A DNA stretch of 64,000 nt from Hymenopellis radicata (lineage: Eukaryota; Basidiomycota; Agaricomycetes; Agaricales; Physalacriaceae): the NCBI GenBank assembly GCA_015501595.1, contig JADNRX010000129.1, positions 1 to 64,000 of the forward strand, given 5' to 3'. The translations under genes and the position numbers were made by a program. Under the pieces are notes generated by a model. The model made no database searches and was not told where the DNA came from. It saw nothing but the letters and a program-made list of their open reading frames with translations. Each line of letters begins with the position of its first letter. The first letter of the stretch is position 1. Below are positions 56,911 to 64,000 of this stretch, one piece after another.

Positions 56911-57734
56911 GCCACAGACCAACCTCCAGGTAAATTCAAGTCGTCTAGAGGTAGGAGAGAGCGGAAAGACACGAAGACGAGTTGGTGTAAGCGTCTTGAA
57001 ATCGGACACGTTGTGGTTCGACTTCAAGAGATATCGATCACTTGGGGATACTATGCCCGTTTGGCACCATTAACGCCGATGTTTTGCCGCTAATTCCGAG
57101 CGGATTGAACGCCTGGAACGTTGACATGACATGGGATACCCGCTCAGCAAGCGGAGGTAATACTTTTCATTGGCTGCTTGAAATCCACTTAACGACCCGA
57201 CGGACATCATCTTCTAGGTCCATTCTATCAATCACGCAAGCTTTTGGGACTGCCAGATCGCATCGCCGCAAGGAGCTTTCGTTGGAGGTTTCGGGGATAT
57301 AGACTTCTCCGCAACCTCCAACAGGTGGGTTATCTCCTTATTTGTGCTTTAGTCCGACTTGGAGTGTTTACCATGTTTTAGCAGTATCTTGTATGAGACT
57401 CTACAAAGTATTTTAACCGCCGTAGAGGCCCCTATGGAGTGGAATTCATGATATACACATTTGCAGCCTCGCTAAGTAACACTATCCTAAAGTAATCTTC
57501 TTGACTTTGTTCATTGCGCACACAAGCGATTTCGACAACTTGTATTTCATTCAGGATGCAGCTATAACACGTCTATGTATGCCTATACGAGGTATTCTAC
57601 TAGCAGTACAGTGGCATAATTCGCGCTATCGGTTTCAAAGTTCGCCTCGCGGGATCGTCGTCCCGGCGTATCCCCACAGAGTCCAAATCAACGTCAAGGC
57701 AGGGTAGTCCACGGCTGGGTAGTCCACGGCTGAA

Positions 57735-59050
57735 TCAACGCGCTATGGATACGAGCTGCAAATGAGTTAGCTCCGCAAATTTGATCTGATAGCCAAGGCA
57801 CGAACCCGAGACCAACACACGAACAGAGCCCTTTCTCCACATCGCCGTCCTTGAAACCAAACAGACGGCACCGTAACTGACGCTATAGTTGTCGCTGATG
57901 AGCAGGACGGCCGACGTCCCACTCACCTGAGAAAGAACTTGGAGTGTGGCGTAGAATACCGACAACCGTGCTTACCCCAGCAGTGAGGAGCTCGTAGCGA
58001 GAGCGCAGGGGCGGCCGCGCCGCTGCTCACTGCGTATCCATAGTGTTTCAGGTACCGGAATAAGTCATGAGTTCAATAAGCGCGACAGAACACCATAATA
58101 GACCCAAGACCAATACATTACCAGCATGTCCGAATGCGTCCATAAACCAGAGCTCCGTCAGATTCAAATCGCCATCAGCGGGTGTAGGCAGCCGTGAGCT
58201 AGGCGCATGAGCATAGGTCCGCGTTGGCATTCCAACATTGTGGAGTGGCTTGAGAAGTTTGACGTCAGTGTAACGAGTTATGGGGTGGTAGGACGCCGAG
58301 ACGAGAGAAAAATGCAGTATTCGAGGACGATAACTCATGGGTAACAGCGTCCAAGCGGGACGAGTCCGAAATCGAAGTGTGGCAAGGACGTCCAATAATC
58401 ATTGTTCTCCGAGCAGCGAGGAGCTCGCAGCGCGAGCGCGGCAGCGGTAGGGTCGCTGCTCACTGCGAATACACGAGAGCCCAGGCCCTGGATTAAGTTG
58501 TTAGTCCAAAAAACAACGTAGACCACGATAACGTACCAAAGACCAAATCATAACCAACACGTCCCAAAGCGGCCATAAAGCCGAGCTCCGTCAGATGTAA
58601 ATCGGCAGCAGCGGTTATAATTAGAGTAACGGGCTGGCGGATCAGCGTAAGTGCGTTGGGAATTAGAAGGATTCCAAGGAAGTTGAGACCTAGCGCGTAC
58701 GTAGTGGCAGCTAGAGGGAGCAAGCGATGGCCAAGAGAAGAGAATGTAGTCCACGACTACGACGATTACCGAGAGCGTGAAGGTGACGCGAGACCAGAGG
58801 CGAAGTGTGGCGTAAATCGGGCAGGGGGGAGACATCGTTGACCACGCAGTGCAGAGCTCGCATCTCGAGCGCAGCGGCGGCAGCGCCGCTGTTCACTGCG
58901 TTCAGTGTAACATCATACCGCTGGAATAATAAATTAGCCCCAGAGTTCAAGAAGCACAAGGTAACGTACCTCAAAAAGTTCGCGCGCAAACGTCCCAATC
59001 CGTCCGTAAAACCGAAGCCAGCAAGATCCAGATCGCCACTGAGGGCTCGA
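57735..59050 (-). repeat. Exon-scale repeat series W, U2
   Basis: Same three blocks as U1, but the middle block is complete. The 101 bp near 58,351-58,451 restore a longer exon (SSDPTAAALALRAPRCSENN...MSYRPRILHFSLVSASYHP), showing that U1 suffered the deletion. Confidence 0.45.
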
Positions 59051-59784
59051 AGGTTCCGTAGAGAAGCGATTCCAGCCAAATTTGATCGTAACATGGCCGT
59101 TCAACTGATGAAACCAAGTCAGAATTAAACGTGAAATGAAAGCAGATATTGGCACCGTTTTCCCAGAAAAAATGCCGGGCCGGCGAGGCTAACGTACGCC
59201 ACAAGATTCGCGGAATGGCGTGTCCCTAAGTCCTGGCGTTGCTTGTATGGTTCCTCGGGGAGGCGGCGAAGCCGCCTCACGTCTTCTACTGGGGAATGTG
59301 ATGAGAACTATCCGCAGAAGATGGAGCGACACGCACCCTGTTCGATGCTGCGAAGATCGGATCTAAATGAAAACGGGTCAGAAGTAGAACTTGAAAATGA
59401 AGTCAAAATACGCACCTTTTCACCAGAAACAAAAGCCGGTCCGGCGAGGACAACCACGCCTGTCCTAGATTCAGATCTCCGTTTCGATGGCAACGAAACC
59501 GTTCCTCTAGACGCAGATAGCCTGTCCAGGCGGTGGCGAAGCCAGCGCCGCCTTTGCGAATGCCCTGTCTTGTTCATTCATGAAAATCTAATCACTGAGA
59601 AAGAAGGAGAACTCACGCAAAGTGGGGCCATATTTCGAACAAATCTAGCATCACATGAGCCAAAAATGACGCAACAAAGGACACGAAAAACGCACTTTTC
59701 GCCCGAATCCAAGCCTGGCCGGCAAGGCCATCAACGCTGGTCCCAGTCGACTGCTTCCTTCTTCGCGATCTAAAGCTGATTATC

Positions 59785-60894
59785 GAGGAGTTTGTCGTTC
59801 CCAGAGGCGCCGAAGGCGCCAACGCGTTGATGGAGCAAGGAAACAAATTTGAGGGTCAAGGTGGTGATGGTGAGAAACCAAGCGTGAACTGCCGCATTTG
59901 GCTGAACACGATCGACATGTTCTTGCTCCTGCCCTTCATGTCCGTGACGCGGCGTCTCTGGAATCCGACCCCTCCCTCATTGGATATTCGGCTCTTTTGG
60001 ACGTTTGATGGGGTCTGTGGGTTCTCATGTGTCAGTTCTTTCGAATGGGGCTGAATTCGATTACGCACCTCGCACCGCCTGGCCACTTCATCCCTTGGGA
60101 ATTTAATCCCGGTTCTCGACAAATTGAGCGGGTCTCTCGTTGCGTGTCTCCTTCGTGACTGGTATCTGGTTGACGACGCTGGGGCCATCTTCTCGTCCTC
60201 TCCACCTTGGTGTCTTTGGAATATTCTGACCGCGAATCTCGAGTATGTGAGCGGGTATGACCTTTAGGACCGTTAGAACTCGATGGACAACCGCCTGGAC
60301 AATGTTACACACCTTGCTCCCGACTTCTTCGACCTTATCCAAATTCTGACACCGGATCTCGACGAACTGGGCGAGTACACCGATTAACGCGACTCCAAGA
60401 GTCGCCACGAGACGCTTCCTGCCCTGTGGTGTTGGCGCCGCGTAGAGATTGTAATTGCAGCATACGAACGGTGTGCCTGCCTAGAAACGACACCAGCTGT
60501 TGATATTTTAGCTCTGAAATGATGACAACGTCGAGGTGAACTTACCCGTCTTGTGGCTGATGTGACTCCAGTTCCGGGGAACGCGCTAAGACGACGTATC
60601 TATAGCAGATGAGTCAGGTGAGCATGGAGGCGACAAATTTCGTTGATTCTGGTGGCGACGGCGTCGGCGAAAGTGATGGTAAGAGGGAAAGTATGAATGG
60701 GGAGGTTAGTCTGACCTTCGTTCACAGACTGAATTCAGGTCCCCGCCGGAAGTATCTTTCCGTGTGTAATTGGGCGCCCGATCGTTGTCCTGGTTTCCTT
60801 CCGACGCACGCATTGAACTTGTCGTTTGGTTCCGTGGCGTAGACTTATTTTGTGAAGGTGAATTTCCTGTCTGTGACTTGAAATCCGCATTCAC
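59785..60894 (-). other. Unrecognised gene X, U2 copy
   Basis: Same exon junction and helical segments as U1 43006-44115, with a few substitutions (for example ATRDP for AMRDP). Confidence 0.4.
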
Positions 60895-62063
60895 GTCAAC
60901 TTGTAGTCGTCTAAATGCACAAGTTTAAGCCTTGAGAATGAATCTATCATTCAGAGGTGTGTCACCTTCAATATTCATTGCATCAGTAACGAATGTCGCC
61001 CTGCAGCCGTACAACTTGATTACGAATGGCGGCTAATGTTCTTTCTCGCTCTGCACAAGTTCATAGACATTATAATATGATGCTGTCTGTGTCTACTGAA
61101 TCCTGTTGTCAAGCCGCATCGAACAACACCACGGGAGCGTGAATTCAGTCAGACCGTAACTTTTGCCACACTTGGCACATTACCCATCTCTGATGCGACG
61201 GAGCGCTCGTACTGTGCATGAGTCACTGACTTTGGACCCAGACGCCGCCCACTATATTAAGCCCTGATGGCTGCAGGTATAAAGACCAGTTGATTTCCTG
61301 TCAACATTATCCCCACCTTTCCTTCCTCCCCTTATGCTGCCAGGTTTGGTCTACCACGCCTCTAGTCCGGTGCCACGGTGATGACCCCCTTGTGGACTGT
61401 GTGGCTATGGTGGTCTGAGCGTGCTTGAATGAATGTCGCGGCCACCGGCACTGCACAGTGTGCATGGCACAGTGGTACCGGCAACATTTCTTTTTTTTGT
61501 TATCTACGTACTGGATACCCCCTCACGACTCTTCGTAGTATACCCTGTAACGTCAGTACTCTTTTGCCGAATTCATGATACCTTCGGGAGCCAGAACTAT
61601 TGTCAAAATTATGAAAAACAATGCTGGACTAGACGTGTTTTTTCTCAACACACGGTTACCCTTGCAAAGGTTTAAGCTTCGGCATCGCAAGCCGCAAAAC
61701 GGGACACGAACGGCAGCCAGAAGAGGCAAGTCGACCATACATTGGGACGAGAAGCCAGCACAGCCACAGCACGCGCGTTATCTCGCACCATCAGCATGTA
61801 CGCGAAGAGCACACGAAGACGAAGAGCCTCCGCCATCCGTGAAGACGCGAAGAGGAAGAGCCTCCACCATCCGTGAAGACGCGAAGAGGAAGAGCCTCCA
61901 CCATCCGTGAAGACGCGAAGAGGAAGAGCCTCCGCCATCCGGCGCGACGACGAAGACGCCTCCCCAAGAGCCACCACACGCCGCGCATCCCACGCCATAC
62001 CCTTCACCAACCTCGACCTCAACTCGATCCACCACCATGGGAGATGTAGGCGAGGTGACGATG
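60895..62063. promoter_or_regulatory. Upstream region of the U3 shugoshin gene, with minisatellite
   Basis: Near-identical to 44116-45280 and includes the four-copy 34-bp minisatellite starting at 61,821. One 4-bp difference (GTAC inserted at about 61,008) distinguishes it from the U2 upstream region. Confidence 0.4.
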
Positions 62064-64000
62064 GATGCTGACGACGACTACGAGGACGATGAGCAGGAGA
62101 GAATCGCGCGTGTCGATGGGCGCGAGACAGACTGATAGCGTGTTCGAATACGATAATTGTACGTGCCCTCCCATGGTCGACTATAAACAAAGCTCACTCT
62201 CGGCTGTTGACAGTCAAGAAGAAATTCCTGGCACAGAACAGACAAATTGCCAAGTGCGTGTCCTACTCCGTCTTGATGCCACCACTAAGCCGCTGACACC
62301 GGGGACAGATTGAACTCAACACTGAGCCTACGAGTCAAGGAGCTTTCCGCCGAGATAGCGCAGCTCTTCAACGAAAATATTCGGCTCCGAGAGTCGGAAA
62401 TCGCCCTCGCTGCCGAGCTCAAGCGCGAGCGGGAAAAGTCGCGCAAGGTCTTGTACGACGCTGAGATGGCGGTACGTGGTGAATTTCATATTTTTTTACT
62501 CGGTCGCTAACGACGGCACCCCGCAGGCGCTCAACTTGACCAAGCACCTGGGATTCGTCCGAGAGACATTTAACATCCGACATACTAGCGACACACCATC
62601 TCCTACACCACCACGAGCCACCCACCGTCCACTCACATCGACCCCGCCGTCGCCTAGGCTCTCGCGCGAACCGACAGTACCCGGTATAAACGAAGAGGAG
62701 GAACCTCCGGACAGTCCCCATCGCAGCAAGAAGACCAAACGGCTGTCAGCGAGCCGGTTGCCGCTACCATCGCGCTGCTCGCCGTCCCCACCGCCGCTAA
62801 TTGATCTCGCCCCTCCAAAGAAGAAGAAATCGTCGTCGCGCCGTCAGAGTGGTCTATTTCCCGTTAACATTCCGGTCGTGGATGAACTGGCAGTAACAAC
62901 CGCAGTTGCATTAGAGGACGACGATGATCCGGAGGAGGTTGCTGTCTTCGACGACTTGGTAGAGGACCCTGCGCCTATTGCGAAGAAGGAAAAGCGACGG
63001 AAGAAAGAGGGCACAGACGCAAAGTTCAAGGACTTGACCAACGAGCCGCGCAGGAAGAGTCCTCCAATCGGTATGTTGTATCTCCCTATCTGCGACCATT
63101 TATTGACTCGTTGTTGTAGACGATATACCCCCTACGCGACAATTCTTGACACCGTCTCCTCCTCAACCAACATCACTACCAACGCCCCAGACATCGTCCA
63201 GCCCCGAGCCTACCGACGCCGAGCGCACCAGACGGGCGCGCAAGACTGTCAACTATGCAGAGCCCAAATTAAACACGTATGTGTATTCTCTTCCTTGCTG
63301 TCTTTGTCTAACGTCGTCCAGGAAAATGCGCAGAGCAGACGGTGTACCACCCTTACGGAAGCAGCGCATGTCCGCGTCCGCGGTGCTAGATGACCGCAAA
63401 GTTACGTTAAAGCGAAATAAGAAGTTTGACTATCCGTCCGAAGAGGACCCGGATGATGAGGATGGCGCCGACGGGGACGCCGACGAGGACTACGCCATGC
63501 CGTCCTGGCGGATGGGGGACAGAAGACATAGTCTGGCCATTTAGACATTGATTTATTCCTTTTATGACGCCTGGGTATATGACTTTTTTTTAACTATCAC
63601 TATGCATTTTTTGAATGTACTGTACTAGCCGCTATCTGTTTGTCTATTTGATGTTTTCGATGGTTAACCAACGGTTTCGATTCAGGATATTATTGGAATG
63701 GTAGGTAGAAACGGGCGTCAGTAGGAACGGCCAGGTGTGAAAGTTTTCTGTGGCGAATCGCAGCTCACCCATGTACTAAGTACTCGCGGATTTTGGCTTA
63801 CCTGGGACAAAACGTCAATGAAAGCGTGGCTCAGCTCGGATGAGCTCACATCAGCCAGCCGTTTGTCGTGAGTATTCGACTTCTCTCTGCTTTTTTGAGC
63901 TAACAATGCGCTCAGAACAGCTTGTCATAGACTCAACTTCGACAATTCAGCGCGATAACCCGTTATAAGCTCATATCCGGTGACCCTCCAGCTAAAGCAG
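62064..64000. repeat. Tandem unit U3, partial
   Basis: Third copy of the unit, cut by the window end after the shugoshin gene and about 450 bp of downstream spacer. The spacer is uninterrupted at the hAT target site, as in U1. Confidence 0.9.
62089..63544 (+). CDS. SGO1: Shugoshin, U3 copy
   Basis: Exons 62089-62158, 62214-62253, 62309-62471, 62527-63070, 63120-63276 and 63322-63544 are open and in frame for 398 aa. It carries a few replacements relative to U1/U2 (EDPAPI for EEPAPI, a CCCCGCAG acceptor in intron 3), but the coiled coil and the C-terminal motif are unchanged. Confidence 0.9.

Larger units (their letters stand above)
45281..62063. repeat. Tandem unit U2 (shugoshin array)
   Basis: Complete unit with a period of 16,783 bp to U3, or about 11.57 kb without the 5,210-bp hAT element and its target duplication. 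Gene content and order equal U1. It keeps the 101 bp missing from U1 near 40,482, and its MYND gene is open. Confidence 0.92.

Noticed and set aside
32636..64000. Reading the array as an LTR retrotransposon or a giant DNA transposon
   Set aside because: There is no reverse transcriptase, integrase, primer-binding site or target duplication at the unit borders, and the units are head-to-tail and carry host-type genes.

Overview
The window is the left end of a fungal chromosome, most likely an agaricomycete basidiomycete. It opens on degenerate CCCTAA telomere repeats, and the genes behind it are cut by many introns of about 45-60 bp with GT...AG borders. The recognisable proteins (shugoshin, BTB/POZ, MYND, cyclase, aldo/keto reductase, MULE and hAT transposases, a HeLo/4HB-like protein) resemble agaricomycete families. 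All assignments come from reading the sequence; nothing was searched against a database.

1-9.5 kb: telomere, a decayed 4HB/kinase-like gene, a duplicated gene tail with attached tRNA-Gly(UCC)-like genes, an intron-containing tRNA-Asp(GUC), and an acidic Pro-rich protein gene with an apparent one-base frameshift. 9.5-21.8 kb: a subtelomeric duplication (D1 about 10.62-13.87 kb, D2 about 18.61-21.35 kb) rich in tRNA-Gly(UCC) genes and in roughly 36-42 nt tRNA-like mini-elements that keep an A box and a downstream T-run but lack the anticodon and T arms. A complete 4,295-bp MULE with an 8-bp target duplication lies between D1 and D2, and MITEs sit in D2 and just upstream of a small membrane-protein gene. 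22.3-31.3 kb: ordinary accessory genes, namely a MATH-like/BTB protein (-), an unrecognised gene (+), a cyclase-family gene with a frameshift (+), and an aldo/keto reductase (+) flanked by reductase relics.

32.64-64.0 kb: a tandem array of a unit of about 11.5 kb. U1 is 32,636-45,280, U2 is 45,281-62,063, and U3 starts at 62,064 and runs off the window. Each unit carries an intact six-exon shugoshin gene (398 aa), followed by a MYND zinc-finger gene and about 8 kb of unrecognised minus-strand multi-exon sequence built from repeated exon-like blocks. Two insertions separate the copies: a 1,163-bp non-autonomous hAT-like element only in U1, and a 5,210-bp autonomous hAT only in U2. The hAT gene has an N-terminal ubiquitin-like segment ending in Gly-Gly. 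Both insertions have perfect 8-bp target duplications and intact empty sites in a sister unit.

The strongest leads are the subtelomeric amplification of shugoshin (a centromere-cohesion protector), the mini-tRNA-like A-box elements with Pol III-like terminators, and the ubiquitin-like domain in the hAT transposase gene.
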